A stretch of DNA of 64,000 nucleotides from Yokenella regensburgei ATCC 49455 (GTDB taxonomy: Bacteria; Pseudomonadota; Gammaproteobacteria; Enterobacterales; Enterobacteriaceae), in assembly GCF_000735455.1 (NCBI RefSeq), contig NZ_JMPS01000073.1:53951-117950 (forward strand), given 5' to 3'. A model generated the notes under the pieces. That model saw only the letters and a list, made by a program, of their open reading frames with translations, had not been told where the DNA came from and made no database searches. Shown piece by piece: positions 36,714-47,033 of the stretch (position 1 is the stretch's first letter; each line of letters opens with the position of its first letter). The translations under genes and the position numbers were made by a program.

Positions 36714-37733
36714 TTAATCCGCGAAAGTCAGCAAAACTTTGCAGCAGTGTTGTTGGTCTTGTTCGAATTTGGTCAGGGCATCGACGACGTTTCGATAATC
36801 AAAGCGGTGGGTGACCAGTTTTTCCGGTTGAATCAGGCCCTGCTCGAGCCACTGCAGCACCTGCGGGAACTTGTTCGCATTTAACCGCGAGGAGAAAATC
36901 GACAGCTCTTTGCCAGTGATCGCCTGCTGGGTAATGCTGCTCGGCTCACTGGAAAAGCCCATGATGACAATCCGCGCCGCCGGAGAAGCCAGCGCAATGG
37001 CTTCGGCCAGAATGGTCGGATGGCAAGCTGCATCAACAATCAGCGTGGGCTGGAGCCCCTGTTCGTTCAGCCATTCCGGGAGCGACCGCTGCGCATTATT
37101 GAAGATGAGATCGGCGCCGCAGGTTTTCGCCAGCGTCAATCGCTCATCAATACGATCGACAACGATAACCGTTTTGACGTGGTACACGTGCTTTAGCACC
37201 TGAACGGTGGTAAGCCCCATCGGACCTGCACCATAAATCAGGGCAACATCCTGTTCATTGGGCGCAACCTGCCCGGTTACGTTGGCCGCAATGGTGAACG
37301 GCTCCGTCATCACACCCTGTTCGTCGGTCACCGAATCGGGGACAATCCAGGCGTTTTTAGCCGGTACTACGGTGTATTCACTGAACCCGCCGTCACGGTG
37401 TACGCCCAGCACAACCAGCGAAGTACAGACGTTCGGTTTGCCAACTTTGCAGGGGTAGCAGTGACCACAGCTGATCACCGGATCAACGCAGACCCGCTCC
37501 CCCAGACGTTTATGGTCACCCCCCTCACCCACGGCATCTATCACCCCCAGAAACTCATGGCCAATCACGCGCGGGTAGCGGGCAAACGGGTTATGCCCAC
37601 GGTAGATATGGCTATCGGAGCCGCAGATCCCCGCAAGTTTTACTCTGACACGCACTTCCCCCACGCCCGGCTGCGGTAACGGACGAACGCTGATGTTCAA
37701 CTGATTCGCCTGCTCAATCACAATGCTTTTCAT
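36714..37733 (-). CDS. rspB: Zinc-type alcohol dehydrogenase RspB
   Basis: A 339-residue medium-chain dehydrogenase. The catalytic zinc residues are in GICGSDSHIYRG and GHEFLG; the structural zinc cysteines in CGHCYPCKVGKPNVC; the NAD loop in YGAGPMGLTTVQ. E. coli RspB acts on a sugar acid (L-gulonate-type substrates have been reported for the pathway). It follows rspA by 12 bp in one operon. Confidence 0.92.
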   Translation of the reverse strand: MKSIVIEQANQLNISVRPLPQPGVGEVRVRVKLAGICGSDSHIYRGHNPFARYPRVIGHEFLGVIDAVGEGGDHKRLGERVCVDPVISCGHCYPCKVGKPNVCTSLVVLGVHRDGGFSEYTVVPAKNAWIVPDSVTDEQGVMTEPFTIAANVTGQVAPNEQDVALIYGAGPMGLTTVQVLKHVYHVKTVIVVDRIDERLTLAKTCGADLIFNNAQRSLPEWLNEQGLQPTLIVDAACHPTILAEAIALASPAARIVIMGFSSEPSSITQQAITGKELSIFSSRLNANKFPQVLQWLEQGLIQPEKLVTHRFDYRNVVDALTKFEQDQQHCCKVLLTFAD

Positions 37734-37745
37734 CTTATTCTCCTG

Positions 37746-38960
37746 TTACCAGTTCCAGAGGGTGCCATCTTCCAGCCGTGCTATCGGCAGACAGGCCGGA
37801 TCGTAGGGGTATTTCGCCGCCAGTTTTTCATCGAACTCAATGCCGATGCCGGGTTTTTCACCAGGATGCATATAACCGTTATCAAAGCGCCAGCTGTGCG
37901 GGAACACTTCCAGCATTTGCTCCGAATAGCCCATGTATTCCTGCACCCCAAAATTCGGTACCCACAGGTCGAAGTGCAGCGCGGCGGCCATACACACCGG
38001 GGAGAGATCCGACGGGCCATGAGCGCCGGTACGCACCTGGTAGAGCGCGGCAAAATCAGCAATTCGCCGCATGCCGGTAATCCCCCCGGCGTGAGTTAAG
38101 GTGGTGCGGATATAGTCGATGAGCTGCTCTTCGATAAGCTGCTTACAGTCCCAGATACTGTTAAACACTTCACCTACCGCAATGGGTGTTACCGTATGCT
38201 GGCGAATCAGGCGGAAGCAGGCCTGGTTTTCTGCCGGCGTCGGATCCTCCATCCAGAACAGACGATAATCCTCCACGCTTTTGCCAAAACGCGCGGCTTC
38301 TATCGGCGTCAGCCGATGGTGCATGTCGTGTAACAGATGTTCGTTAAAGCCGAATTTCTCCCGCACGCGGGCAAACAGTGAGGGAGTGAAATCGAGATAT
38401 TTTTCGCTCGACCACAGTTGTTCTTCCGGCCATAAGCCTTTAGTGGCGGGTTCATACGCCAGTCCCTTGCCTTTTGCCATACCGTAGGTGGTTTTCATGC
38501 CCGGGATCCCGCACTGGACACGAATCGCTTTAAAGCCCATCTCTTTATGCCGCGCGTAGTCGTCGAGCACCTCATCAATAGAGTGCCCGGTGGTATGGCA
38601 ATAGACCATCACCCCTTCCCGCGAAGCGCCGCCCAAAAGCTGGTACAGCGGCATCCCTGCTGCTTTAGCTTTGATATCCCACAACGCCATATCGACCGCA
38701 GAAATCGCCGACATGGTGACCGGGCCGCGCCGCCAGTAAGCGCCTTTATAGAAGCATTGCCAGATATCCTCGATGCGCCGGGCATCGCGGCCAATCAGCT
38801 GCGGGCACAGATGATCCTGCAGATATGAGGCAACCGAAAGTTCACGTCCGTTGAGCGTGGCATCGCCCAGCCCGGTAAGACCGTCTTCGGTGGTGATTTT
38901 TAGCGTGACGAAGTTGCGTCCAGGACAGGTGACAAAAACTTCTGCACCAGTGATTTTCAT
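37746..38960 (-). CDS. rspA: Mannonate-dehydratase-family protein RspA
   Basis: A 404-residue enolase-superfamily enzyme, the same length as E. coli RspA (starvation sensing protein). The start [17 protein letters not shown] at 38960 is conserved; the longer frame from 38996 is not. Metal-ligand and catalytic segments are visible ([25 protein letters not shown]). The family dehydrates D-mannonate weakly, and the physiological substrate is uncertain. It is the first gene of the rspAB operon, regulated by RspR in E. coli. Confidence 0.94.
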   Translation of the reverse strand: MKITGAEVFVTCPGRNFVTLKITTEDGLTGLGDATLNGRELSVASYLQDHLCPQLIGRDARRIEDIWQCFYKGAYWRRGPVTMSAISAVDMALWDIKAKAAGMPLYQLLGGASREGVMVYCHTTGHSIDEVLDDYARHKEMGFKAIRVQCGIPGMKTTYGMAKGKGLAYEPATKGLWPEEQLWSSEKYLDFTPSLFARVREKFGFNEHLLHDMHHRLTPIEAARFGKSVEDYRLFWMEDPTPAENQACFRLIRQHTVTPIAVGEVFNSIWDCKQLIEEQLIDYIRTTLTHAGGITGMRRIADFAALYQVRTGAHGPSDLSPVCMAAALHFDLWVPNFGVQEYMGYSEQMLEVFPHSWRFDNGYMHPGEKPGIGIEFDEKLAAKYPYDPACLPIARLEDGTLWNW

Positions 38961-39012
38961 GAGTTCGATCCTTTTCTCTTTACGGGTATGCCACAACCAT
39001 AATCAATCACCC

Positions 39013-39028
39013 TACTACCATACAAGTA
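39013..39028 (-). promoter_or_regulatory. Possible RspR operator upstream of rspA
   Basis: An imperfect inverted repeat, TACTACCATACAAGTA, lies about 55-70 bp before the rspA start. It resembles FadR-subfamily GntR sites only loosely. It is offered because RspR (YdfH) is encoded nearby. Confidence 0.3.
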
Positions 39029-39088
39029 TATTGATCACAAAATCAGCACGACAGAGAAAAGAATATATTGCGGCCGAAGCCGCAGAAA

Positions 39089-39415
39089 TTATGCGCGTCC
39101 CCACCCGGCAACGATGATGAGCATGCCGCACAGGGCAACGCCAGCGCCAACCCAGTCGTAGGCACTGAGGCGTACTCCGTCCACCGCGCGCATCCAGATG
39201 AGTGCGGTAAAGACATAGACACCGCCATAGGCGGCATATACGCGCCCGCTGGCCGCCGGGTGAAGCGTCAGAAGCCAGACAAACAGCCCCAGCGAAAGCG
39301 CCGCCGGGAGAAGCAACAGCGGTGTTGCCCCCCGCTTCAGCCATAGCCAGGGCAGATAGCAGCCAATGATTTCACACAGGGCGGTGGCGAAAAAAAGTAG
39401 AGAGGTTTTAATCAT
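39089..39415 (-). CDS. ynfA: UPF0060 membrane protein YnfA
   Basis: A 108-residue four-helix SMR-like membrane protein matching E. coli YnfA, which has been linked to drug efflux in Shigella. The ATG at 39415 gives [19 protein letters not shown]; an ATG at 39433 would add six residues. The two-fold [12 protein letters not shown] motif of the family is present. Confidence 0.93.
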   Translation of the reverse strand: MIKTSLLFFATALCEIIGCYLPWLWLKRGATPLLLLPAALSLGLFVWLLTLHPAASGRVYAAYGGVYVFTALIWMRAVDGVRLSAYDWVGAGVALCGMLIIVAGWGRA

Positions 39416-39548
39416 CGTTTGGTAACTATTCAATAAAGTTGAACTATCTTACGCGAATACCGTCTGTATGGCAGTGGTATGACGTAGAAAAGGAATATAG
39501 TAAACTCACCGTTGGGTTTACCGTTTTCATCATCGAAAGGATACTGAA

Positions 39549-39890
39549 ATGAAAATTACACTTAGCAAACGCCTGTGCCTGACGGCTATGCTGACGCTGG
39601 GTGCCATCGTGTACACTGCTTCTGCTAGCGCCGAGACCAGCAAACTGGTTATTGAATCCGGCGATAGTGCCCAGAGCCGCCAGCATGCCGCCATGGAAAA
39701 GGAACAATGGAACGATACCCGCTCCTTACGCAACAAAGTGAACACCCGCGCTGAGAAAGAGTGGGACAAAACGGACACCGCCTTTGATGCCCGCGACAAG
39801 TGCGAGCAAAGTGCTAATCTTAACGCTTACTGGGAACCTAACACCCTGCGTTGTCTCGATCGTAGCACCGGCCGGGCTGTCGCGCCGTAA
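39549..39890 (+). CDS. ynfB: DUF1283 periplasmic protein YnfB
   Basis: A 113-residue secreted protein of unknown function. The signal peptide is cleaved after ASA (IVYTASASA, about residue 27); the mature part is charged and has two Cys (DKCEQ and LRCLD) that could pair. It matches E. coli YnfB in position and length. AAGGA precedes the start. Confidence 0.9.
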   Translation: MKITLSKRLCLTAMLTLGAIVYTASASAETSKLVIESGDSAQSRQHAAMEKEQWNDTRSLRNKVNTRAEKEWDKTDTAFDARDKCEQSANLNAYWEPNTLRCLDRSTGRAVAP

Positions 39891-39946
39891 TTCAACCAGG
39901 TGCCAAATGCTGGCACCTTTCATGACTCTCACCAAAAGGACTTTTC

Positions 39947-40507
39947 ATGGCTGATGCGCCAACCATCAAGCTACGCCCGCTGGAGCGCGAAGATCTGCGC
40001 TTCGTCCATCAACTCGATAACAATGCCAGCGTTATGCGTTACTGGTTCGAAGAACCCTACGAGGCATTTGTTGAACTCTCCGACCTGTATGACAAGCACA
40101 TTCACGATCAGAGCGAACGACGTTTTGTGGTGGAATACGCAGGCGAGAAAGCCGGGTTGGTCGAGTTAGTGGAAATCAACCACGTCCACCGCCGCGCAGA
40201 GTTCCAGATTATTATTTCCCCGGAGCATCAGGGTAAAGGGCTGGCCTCTAAAGCTGCAAAGCTTGCGATGGACTACGGGTTCACCGTGCTGAACCTGTAT
40301 AAGCTGTATCTCATTGTTGATAAAGAGAATGAGAAGGCTATTCATATCTACCGTAAACTCGGTTTTATGGTGGAGGGGGAACTCATCCATGAGTTCTTCA
40401 TCAACGGTGAATACCGCAACACAATTCGGATGTGCATCTTCCAGAACCAGTATCTGGCGGTTCACAAAGCGCCAGCGCCGACCCTGCTGAAGCCCACGGC
40501 TCAGTAA
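39947..40507 (+). CDS. speG: Spermidine N1-acetyltransferase
   Basis: A 186-residue GNAT acetyltransferase that inactivates excess spermidine and spermine with acetyl-CoA. The acetyl-CoA loop is [13 protein letters not shown] and the acidic allosteric polyamine-binding segment [17 protein letters not shown] is conserved. The length equals E. coli SpeG. An AAAGGA site precedes the ATG. It overlaps the convergent ynfC by 7 bp. Confidence 0.95.
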   Translation: MADAPTIKLRPLEREDLRFVHQLDNNASVMRYWFEEPYEAFVELSDLYDKHIHDQSERRFVVEYAGEKAGLVELVEINHVHRRAEFQIIISPEHQGKGLASKAAKLAMDYGFTVLNLYKLYLIVDKENEKAIHIYRKLGFMVEGELIHEFFINGEYRNTIRMCIFQNQYLAVHKAPAPTLLKPTAQ

Positions 40508-41211
40508 TATTCGATAGTGTTCTTGATAGTGTAATTCCGCACTACCGGCGGTTTTACACTGTCATCGGTCATTTTCAGTTCGCAGCTCACCGGGTTATCG
40601 TGACGGTCGTATTTACACTGCTGGGACGCATCCCCTATTTTCTTATCATTGAGCAGGCTCACCGCCGTGTAGTCCATGCGCTTACGCAGATCTTTTGAAG
40701 GGGTTAACGCAACCGCCAGCTTTTCGTCCTGGGCCGCCGTGGTTTTCCCCAGCGGATACCCGTCTTTGGCATAGCTGTAGGTCATCTGTACATCTTTGCT
40801 ATGCGCCGCAACCACAAACCCGTTGTCGTCGGTCTCCCAGGTTAATCCTGCCGCCGGCAGTTCCGCCAGTTGGCATTTACCCTGCAACTTAATCCGTTTT
40901 TCGTCAGTCGTGGCATCAACGTAGTAGTTGGCATCCAGTACCAGCGCTGCGCCGGTATTGTGCTCCACGTCTTTCAGTTCGAGCAGGTCAAAACACCCCT
41001 CTTCTGACATTTTGGCATTGACCTGCTTGCTTGTTTTGCCGTCTTCATCCATCAGCGTCTGGCTGAAGGCTTTGACCGGGCCACGCAGCGGATCGAAATC
41101 AAATTCGTTTGAGAAACTGGCCATTTCCGGGGTAAAGCTTGCCGGAGCCGTGGCGTTATCACATCCGGCGAGCACGCACGCCATCGACACCATTATCAGC
41201 GCTTTCTTCAC
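40501..41211 (-). CDS. ynfC: UPF0257 lipoprotein YnfC
   Basis: A 236-residue lipoprotein of unknown function, the E. coli length. The lipobox is VLAGC (Cys about residue 17). The GTG at 41211 starts [10 protein letters not shown] and has AGGAAG just upstream; starting at 41241 would add a charged stretch before the signal peptide. The mature part, [21 protein letters not shown], is typical of the family. Confidence 0.88.
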   Translation of the reverse strand: MKKALIMVSMACVLAGCDNATAPASFTPEMASFSNEFDFDPLRGPVKAFSQTLMDEDGKTSKQVNAKMSEEGCFDLLELKDVEHNTGAALVLDANYYVDATTDEKRIKLQGKCQLAELPAAGLTWETDDNGFVVAAHSKDVQMTYSYAKDGYPLGKTTAAQDEKLAVALTPSKDLRKRMDYTAVSLLNDKKIGDASQQCKYDRHDNPVSCELKMTDDSVKPPVVRNYTIKNTIEYY

Positions 41212-41315
41212 ACAATCTTCCTGTTCAGGGATTTTTCTCATTCATTTTAGCAAATACAGTTATTTACACTAGCTCTGCTATGCTGAGATGATGAACGCGT
41301 GACAAGGAGGCAAAG

Positions 41316-41588
41316 ATGAAATCAGCAAAATGGCTACTGGCTTTACTGGTGGTTGCGGCAGCGCCCGCGCTGGCGGCCCCGGAGTCCTGTGAAAGGGTAA
41401 AAAGCGACATTGAGCAGAAGATTATCGGCAATGGCGTTCCGGAATCAGGTTTCTCCCTGAGCATTGTGCCTAACGATCAGGCCGACCAGCCTGGTGCCCA
41501 GGTCGTAGGCCACTGCGCCAACGACACCTTCAAAATTCTTTATACCCGCACCTCTGGCGCACAAGACGCTTCTGGCGAAGCGCAGTAA
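41316..41588 (+). CDS. ynfD: DUF1161 periplasmic protein YnfD
   Basis: A 90-residue secreted protein with a signal peptide ending ALA (AAPALA, about 20) and two Cys (SCERV, GHCAND) probably forming a disulfide. A strong AAGGAGG precedes the ATG. E. coli YnfD is similar, with unknown function. Confidence 0.9.
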   Translation: MKSAKWLLALLVVAAAPALAAPESCERVKSDIEQKIIGNGVPESGFSLSIVPNDQADQPGAQVVGHCANDTFKILYTRTSGAQDASGEAQ

Positions 41589-41658
41589 CCGCTTTCAGCC
41601 AGATTATCCCCGGTTTGACCGGGGATAATGTTCTCATACCTCCCAATAAGTACTATTC

Positions 41659-41682
41659 CCCCCATCTTGCGAAAAATGGGGG
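41659..41682 (+). promoter_or_regulatory. Hairpin covering the ynfE ribosome-binding site
   Basis: CCCCCAT (41659-41665) pairs with ATGGGGG (41676-41682) around a 10-nt loop. The GGGGG of the right arm is the only Shine-Dalgarno for the ATG at 41688, so folding would block translation. It looks like a translation-control or thermosensitive element. Confidence 0.5.
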
Positions 41683-41687
41683 TAGTC

Positions 41688-44117
41688 ATGTCCGAAATCG
41701 AACATTCAGGCGGGATCAGCCGTCGATCGCTGCTAAAAAATTCTGCGATTGGGTCGCTGGCGCTGGCCGCGGGTGGCATGTCGCTCCCGTTTCGTCTGAA
41801 TGCAGCAGCGGAGGCGGTGCAACAGGCGAAAGATAGCGTGGTCTGGGGAGCCTGCTCCGTTAACTGCGGCAGCCGCTGTGCGCTGCGCCTGCACGTGCGG
41901 GATAACGAAGTTTACTGGGTAGAAACCGACAACACCGGCGACGACGTTTACGGCAATCACCAGGTACGTGCCTGTCTGCGCGGTCGTTCAATTCGTCGGC
42001 GCATCAATCACCCGGAGCGCCTGAATTATCCGATGAAACGCGTGGGCAAACGCGGCGAAGGTAAGTTTGAGCGCATCAGCTGGGATGAGGCGCTGGATAT
42101 GCTGGCGGACAACCTGCAGCGCACGGTTAAAGAACACGGCAATGAAGCGGTGTATATCAACTACGCCTCGGGGATCGTCGGCGGCAATATAACCCGTTCG
42201 TCACCGTCGGCCTCGCTGGTTGCGCGATTAATGAACTGCTACGGCGGTTATCTGAATCAGTACGGTACTTATAGTACCGCGCAGATTGCCTGCGCGATGC
42301 CGTACACCTACGGCACTAACGAGGGCAACAGCACTTCGGATATCGAGAACAGCAAGCTGGTGGTGATGTTCGGTAATAATCCTGCCGAAACGCGGATGAG
42401 CGGCGGTGGCATTACTTATTATCTTGAACAGGCGCGCGAACGCTCTAACGCCAGGATGATTGTCATCGACCCGCGCTATACCGATACCGCAGCCGGACGT
42501 GAAGATGAGTGGATCCCTATCCGCCCGGGTACCGACGCCGCGCTGGTCGCGGGGATCGCCTGGGTACTGATTACGGAGAACCTCGTCGATCAGCCGTTCC
42601 TCGACACATACTGCGTCGGCTACGATGAGAAAACCCTGCCGGAAGGCGCTCCGGCAAACGGCCATTACAAGGCTTATATTCTCGGCCAGGGTGACGACGG
42701 CGTGGCGAAAACGCCGGACTGGGCAGCGCGCATTACCGGTATTCCGGCTGAAAAAATCACCCAGCTTGCCCGCGAAATTGGCATGACCAAACCGGCGTAT
42801 ATCTGCCAGGGCTGGGGGCCACAGCGTCAGGCCAACGGCGAGCTCACCTCCCGCGCCATTGCAATGCTGCCCATTCTCACCGGCAACGTTGGGATTAATG
42901 GCGGCAACAGCGGCGCTCGCGAGTCCACTTATACCATCACCATTGAACGCATGCCGGTGCTGAAGAACCCAGTGAAAACGGCGATATCCTGCTTCAGCTG
43001 GACCGACGCCATCGATCGCGGTACTGAGATGACCGCCCTGCGCGACGGCGTGCGCGGTAAAGACAAACTCGATGTCCCGATTAAGTTCTTCTGGAACTAC
43101 GCGGGCAACACCATCATCAACCAGCACTCTGATATTAACCGCACCCACGACATTCTGCAGGATGAATCAAAGTGCGAAACGATCGTGGTGATTGAGAACT
43201 TTATGACCGCGTCGGCGAAGTACGCCGACCTGCTGCTCCCGGATCTGATGACCGTTGAGCAGGAAGATATTATCCCGAACGACTACGCCGGTAACATGGG
43301 CTATCTGATATTCATTCAGCCCGCGACCTCCGCGAAATTTGAACGAAAACCCATTTACTGGATCCTGAGCGAAGTTGCGAAACGTCTGGGGCCGGACGTC
43401 CATCAGGCGTTCACCGAAGGCCGCAGCCAGGCCGAATGGTTACAATACCTGTACGCCAAAATGACCGCCAAAGACCCGGCGCTTCCGGCTTATGACGAGC
43501 TCAAACGGATGGGGATCTACAAGCGCAAAGATCCGAATGGTCACTTTGTCGCTTACAAAGCGTTTCGCGATGACCCCGCCGCCAATCCGTTGAAAACGCC
43601 GTCAGGAAAAATTGAGATCTACTCAGGCCAGCTTGCTGATATCGCCAGCCGCTGGGATCTGGATAAAGATGAGACCATCAGCCCGCTGCCGGTATACGCT
43701 TCCACCTTCGAAGGCTGGGACAGCCCGCTGCGCGCCCATCTTCCGCTGCAGCTGTTTGGTTTTCACTATAAGGCCCGCACCCACTCAAGCTACGGCAATA
43801 TCGACGTGCTGCAGGCCGCCTGTCGTCAGGAAGTGTGGATGAACCCCGTCGATGCGCAAAAACGGGAGATCCGCAATGGCGATATGGTTCGGGTGTTTAA
43901 CGAACGTGGCGAGCTGCGCATTCCGGCAAAAGTGACGCCACGCATCATGCCGGGCGTCACCGCCATGGGCCAGGGGGCCTGGCACGATGCCAATATGACC
44001 GGAGACCGTATTGATCACGGAAGCTGTATTAACACGCTGACGACGCACCGCCCTTCGCCGCTGGCGAAAGGTAATCCGCAGCACACTAATCTGGTAGAGA
44101 TTGAAAAGATCTCCTGA
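41688..44117 (+). CDS. ynfE: Molybdopterin oxidoreductase catalytic subunit (DmsA/YnfE type)
   Basis: An 809-residue DMSO-reductase-family catalytic subunit, nearest E. coli YnfE/YnfF (selenate or S-oxide reduction). The twin-arginine signal SRRSLLK (11-17) and following hydrophobic stretch direct export of the folded protein to the periplasm. Cysteines for the 4Fe-4S cluster are in WGACSVNCGSRC and VRACLRG. Molybdopterin-binding segments are intact. The ATG at 41688 was preferred because it keeps the Tat motif near the start. The usual iron-sulfur (YnfG) and anchor (YnfH) genes do not follow; dmsD comes next after 51 bp. Confidence 0.92.
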   Translation: MSEIEHSGGISRRSLLKNSAIGSLALAAGGMSLPFRLNAAAEAVQQAKDSVVWGACSVNCGSRCALRLHVRDNEVYWVETDNTGDDVYGNHQVRACLRGRSIRRRINHPERLNYPMKRVGKRGEGKFERISWDEALDMLADNLQRTVKEHGNEAVYINYASGIVGGNITRSSPSASLVARLMNCYGGYLNQYGTYSTAQIACAMPYTYGTNEGNSTSDIENSKLVVMFGNNPAETRMSGGGITYYLEQARERSNARMIVIDPRYTDTAAGREDEWIPIRPGTDAALVAGIAWVLITENLVDQPFLDTYCVGYDEKTLPEGAPANGHYKAYILGQGDDGVAKTPDWAARITGIPAEKITQLAREIGMTKPAYICQGWGPQRQANGELTSRAIAMLPILTGNVGINGGNSGARESTYTITIERMPVLKNPVKTAISCFSWTDAIDRGTEMTALRDGVRGKDKLDVPIKFFWNYAGNTIINQHSDINRTHDILQDESKCETIVVIENFMTASAKYADLLLPDLMTVEQEDIIPNDYAGNMGYLIFIQPATSAKFERKPIYWILSEVAKRLGPDVHQAFTEGRSQAEWLQYLYAKMTAKDPALPAYDELKRMGIYKRKDPNGHFVAYKAFRDDPAANPLKTPSGKIEIYSGQLADIASRWDLDKDETISPLPVYASTFEGWDSPLRAHLPLQLFGFHYKARTHSSYGNIDVLQAACRQEVWMNPVDAQKREIRNGDMVRVFNERGELRIPAKVTPRIMPGVTAMGQGAWHDANMTGDRIDHGSCINTLTTHRPSPLAKGNPQHTNLVEIEKIS

Positions 44118-44168
44118 TACTGAGGGTATACTCCTCGTTATTGCCACGCCCATTAAAGGAATTATGTG

Positions 44169-44783
44169 ATGATTGATGAGCAACAGCGCGAGTCCTTCGC
44201 TTTTGCCACCCGCGTACTTGGCGCCCTGTTTTACTTTGCGCCGGATAATGCACAGACCGCGCCGCTGGCTAACGCTTTCCAGGACGGCACCTGGCTTGCA
44301 CAGTGGCCGGACGCAACGCCGGAAGTGGCGGCGCTGACGGAGGGCTTTGCGGCAACCAACGACGAGACGCTGCCGGAGGCGTATCAGCGCCTGTTTGTTG
44401 GACCCTGGGCGCTGCCAGCACCGCCGTGGGGTTCGGTCTGGCTCGACCGTGAGAACGTGCTATTCGGAGACTCCACCCTCGCGTTGCGCCAGTGGATGCG
44501 GGAAAAAGGCATCGCCTTTGATGTGTCGCAGAACGAGCCGGAAGACCACTTTGGCACGCTGATGATGCTTGCCACCTGGCTTACCGACAGCCAACGGTAC
44601 GACGATTGCGACGAGCTGCTGGCCTGGCACCTGCTGCCATGGTCATCGCGCTTCCTTGAGGTCTTTATCGGGAACGCTGGCCATCCGTTCTATGTGGCGC
44701 TGGGTAAGCTGGCACAGCTGACTCTGGCGCAGGCGCGTGAAACGCTGCTTATCCCGGTTGCCGAGAAAAAGCTCTACCGCTAA
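44169..44783 (+). CDS. dmsD: Tat proofreading chaperone DmsD
   Basis: A 204-residue all-helical TorD-family chaperone, the same length as E. coli DmsD. It binds the twin-arginine leader of DmsA/YnfE and delays export until the cofactor is in place. Conserved segments include YQRLFVGPWALPAPPWGSVW and EPEDHFGTLMML. The ATG at 44169 has AAGGA 9 nt upstream. Direct adjacency to ynfE fits the role. Confidence 0.93.
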   Translation: MIDEQQRESFAFATRVLGALFYFAPDNAQTAPLANAFQDGTWLAQWPDATPEVAALTEGFAATNDETLPEAYQRLFVGPWALPAPPWGSVWLDRENVLFGDSTLALRQWMREKGIAFDVSQNEPEDHFGTLMMLATWLTDSQRYDDCDELLAWHLLPWSSRFLEVFIGNAGHPFYVALGKLAQLTLAQARETLLIPVAEKKLYR

Positions 44784-44796
44784 CTGCCTGGTATTT

Positions 44797-44824
44797 AGGG
44801 GGAGAGTTTTCTCCCCTTAATTTT
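44797..44824 (+). terminator. Terminator after dmsD
   Basis: GGGGAG (799-804 of kb 44) pairs with CTCCCC, followed by TTAATTTT, 14 bp beyond the dmsD stop. Confidence 0.7.
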
Positions 44825-44905
44825 ATTCACTATTCACCATCGGATTTTGCCTCAACACCATTTTCGTCGCACAATACGGTATCACCCTGAAAATCCCGGT
44901 AAATC

Positions 44906-46201
44906 ATGCAACGACTCCCTGCCTGGCCAGACCTTCATGCGATGTTCCGCCGTCTGCTGATTGCCATGCTGATTGGTATTCTCGCGGCGCTGGCGGTATC
45001 ACTGTTTCGTCACGCGATGCTACTGCTGGAGTGGTTGTTCCTCAGTAACAACAGCGGAAGCCTGGTGAATGCGGCAAACTCGCTGGTCTGGTGGCGTCGA
45101 CTTCTGACACCTGCGCTAGGGGGGCTTGCCGCGGGCGCTCTGCTCTGGGGCTGGCAGCGCCATACCCGGCAGCGCCCTCATGCGCCAACCGACTACATGG
45201 AAGCGCTGGAAACCGGCGATGGCAAGTTCGATTACGGTGCCAGCCTGGTTAAATCATTAGCCTCACTTCTGGTCGTGGTCAGCGGTAGCGCCATTGGCCG
45301 CGAAGGCGCAATGGTGCTGCTCGCCGCGCTGGCCGCATCGTGGTTCGCTCAGCGCTTTACCCCTAAATCGGAGTGGAAGCTGTGGGTTGCCTGCGGGGCC
45401 GCCGCCGGGATGGCCAGCGCTTATCATGCCCCCCTTGCCGGAAGCCTGTTCATCGCCGAAATTCTGTTTGGCACATTGATGCTGGCCTCGCTCGGCCCGG
45501 TGGTGGTCGCCGCCGTCGTGGCGCTGCTCAGTACGCAACTGCTGAACGGGGATGCCGCGCTGCTCTATAAGGTGGACGCCATTACCCACGTCACCCCTGC
45601 CGAATATGGACTCATCATCGCCACTGGCCTGCTCGCCGGGCTGTGCGGCCCGCTGTTTATCTGGCTTTTCGGCGTCGTTCACCAGCAGTTTGTCCGTTTA
45701 CATCTGTCACCGCCGTGGCAACTGGCGCTTGGCGGGCTAATCGTTGGCCTGCTGTCGTTGTTGACGCCAGCGGTCTGGGGAAACGGATACAGTACGGTGC
45801 AGGGTTATCTGCTGGCACCGCCGGTGCTTAGCGTTATTGCCGGCGTGTTTATCTGCAAACTGCTCGCCGTGCTGGTCAGCAGCGGCTCCGGCGCGCCGGG
45901 CGGTGTGTTCACACCGACGCTGTTCGTTGGCCTTGCCGTCGGGATGTTGTTTGCAAATCTGTGTGGCTTGTTGATGCCGGAAAATACGCAGATGGTCGTG
46001 TTGATGGGGCTTACCGGAATGGCGACGCTGCTGGCAGCAACCACGCATGCGCCGATTATGTCGACGCTGATGATCTGTGAAATGACCGGGCAGTATACGT
46101 TACTGCCCGGATTATTAATGGCGTGCGTGGTGGCGTCGGTACTCTCGCGAACCCTACGCAAAGACTCTATCTACCGCCAGCACACTGCCGAGGATAGATA
46201 A
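44906..46201 (+). CDS. clcB: ClC-type voltage-gated chloride/proton antiporter ClcB
   Basis: A 431-residue CLC-family membrane protein, E. coli ClcB orthologue. Motifs [11 protein letters not shown] (gating Glu) and [14 protein letters not shown] are intact. E. coli ClcB supports extreme acid resistance. The ATG at 44906 lacks a clear ribosome site; ATG 44942 (MFRRLL) would give the E. coli 418-residue form and is equally likely. The 3' end overlaps the convergent bioD2 by 48 bp. Confidence 0.92.
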   Translation: MQRLPAWPDLHAMFRRLLIAMLIGILAALAVSLFRHAMLLLEWLFLSNNSGSLVNAANSLVWWRRLLTPALGGLAAGALLWGWQRHTRQRPHAPTDYMEALETGDGKFDYGASLVKSLASLLVVVSGSAIGREGAMVLLAALAASWFAQRFTPKSEWKLWVACGAAAGMASAYHAPLAGSLFIAEILFGTLMLASLGPVVVAAVVALLSTQLLNGDAALLYKVDAITHVTPAEYGLIIATGLLAGLCGPLFIWLFGVVHQQFVRLHLSPPWQLALGGLIVGLLSLLTPAVWGNGYSTVQGYLLAPPVLSVIAGVFICKLLAVLVSSGSGAPGGVFTPTLFVGLAVGMLFANLCGLLMPENTQMVVLMGLTGMATLLAATTHAPIMSTLMICEMTGQYTLLPGLLMACVVASVLSRTLRKDSIYRQHTAEDR

Positions 46202-46849
46202 ATCAACGTAATGTGCCAGATCACGCTGTTCAGCGCGCGGCAGGTACGGCAGTTCGCCAATCAGCGGGGCCGGCAGTTTCTTGCTCAGCACCTCGATGAT
46301 TTCGGCGTAATGCGCCAGACCCGGGTTGATGCGATTAGCGACCCAGCCGATGAGTGGCAGACCATCGCTGGCAATGGCCTGAGCCGTCAGCAGCGCATGA
46401 TTGATACACCCTTCCTGAATGCCCACCACCATCACAACAGGCAGCTGCTCCTGCACCACCCATTCAGAAAGCGGACGCAGATCGTTCATCAGGCTGCGCC
46501 AGCCGCCGGTACCCTCAACCACAACATGTTCAACCTGGCCACTCAGCTGCGAAAGGCCGTTCGACAGCAGCGAATAGTTAACAGGGCAACTGTGCGCCAC
46601 GCTGCTCTCATCTTCGCTGAGCGCCAGCGGGTTTACGGCCTCGTAGGGTAATTCCGGCGTTGAGACGCTCTGGAGCACCAGCGCGTCCCGATTGCGTAGA
46701 CCATCAGGCGTCTCTTTACAGCCCTTGGCAACCGGCTTGTATCCTGCCACGCTTTTACCGCTGGCCGCCAACGCCTGCAGTAGCGCGCGGGAAACCACCG
46801 TTTTCCCGACAGAAGTATCAGTACCCGTTACAAAGAAACGCTTAAGCAT
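46154..46849 (-). CDS. bioD2: Dethiobiotin synthetase paralogue BioD2 (YnfK)
   Basis: A 231-residue ATP-dependent enzyme. The P-loop [12 protein letters not shown] and the GYKPVAKG segment binding substrate are as in dethiobiotin synthetases, which close the ureido ring with CO2 in biotin synthesis. E. coli also has this second copy next to clcB and mlc; its physiological role is less clear than that of the bio-operon copy. Confidence 0.93.
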   Translation of the reverse strand: MLKRFFVTGTDTSVGKTVVSRALLQALAASGKSVAGYKPVAKGCKETPDGLRNRDALVLQSVSTPELPYEAVNPLALSEDESSVAHSCPVNYSLLSNGLSQLSGQVEHVVVEGTGGWRSLMNDLRPLSEWVVQEQLPVVMVVGIQEGCINHALLTAQAIASDGLPLIGWVANRINPGLAHYAEIIEVLSKKLPAPLIGELPYLPRAEQRDLAHYVDLSILGSVLAVDRVFA

Positions 46850-47033
46850 TACTTACTCCACAGCTATGCTGGTGAAATTGAAGACGCCCCTTCCCGTCAA
46901 CCCATTCATTAATTGGGCTTTCACGTGAGTCGTCTATAACCAAAGGAAATAATTAAGAAGAGTGAAAGTCTACGCGATGGGCGTTATGCACAGCTTGAGA
47001 TAGCGCAATTTTTTTATCGACAATCAGAATTTG

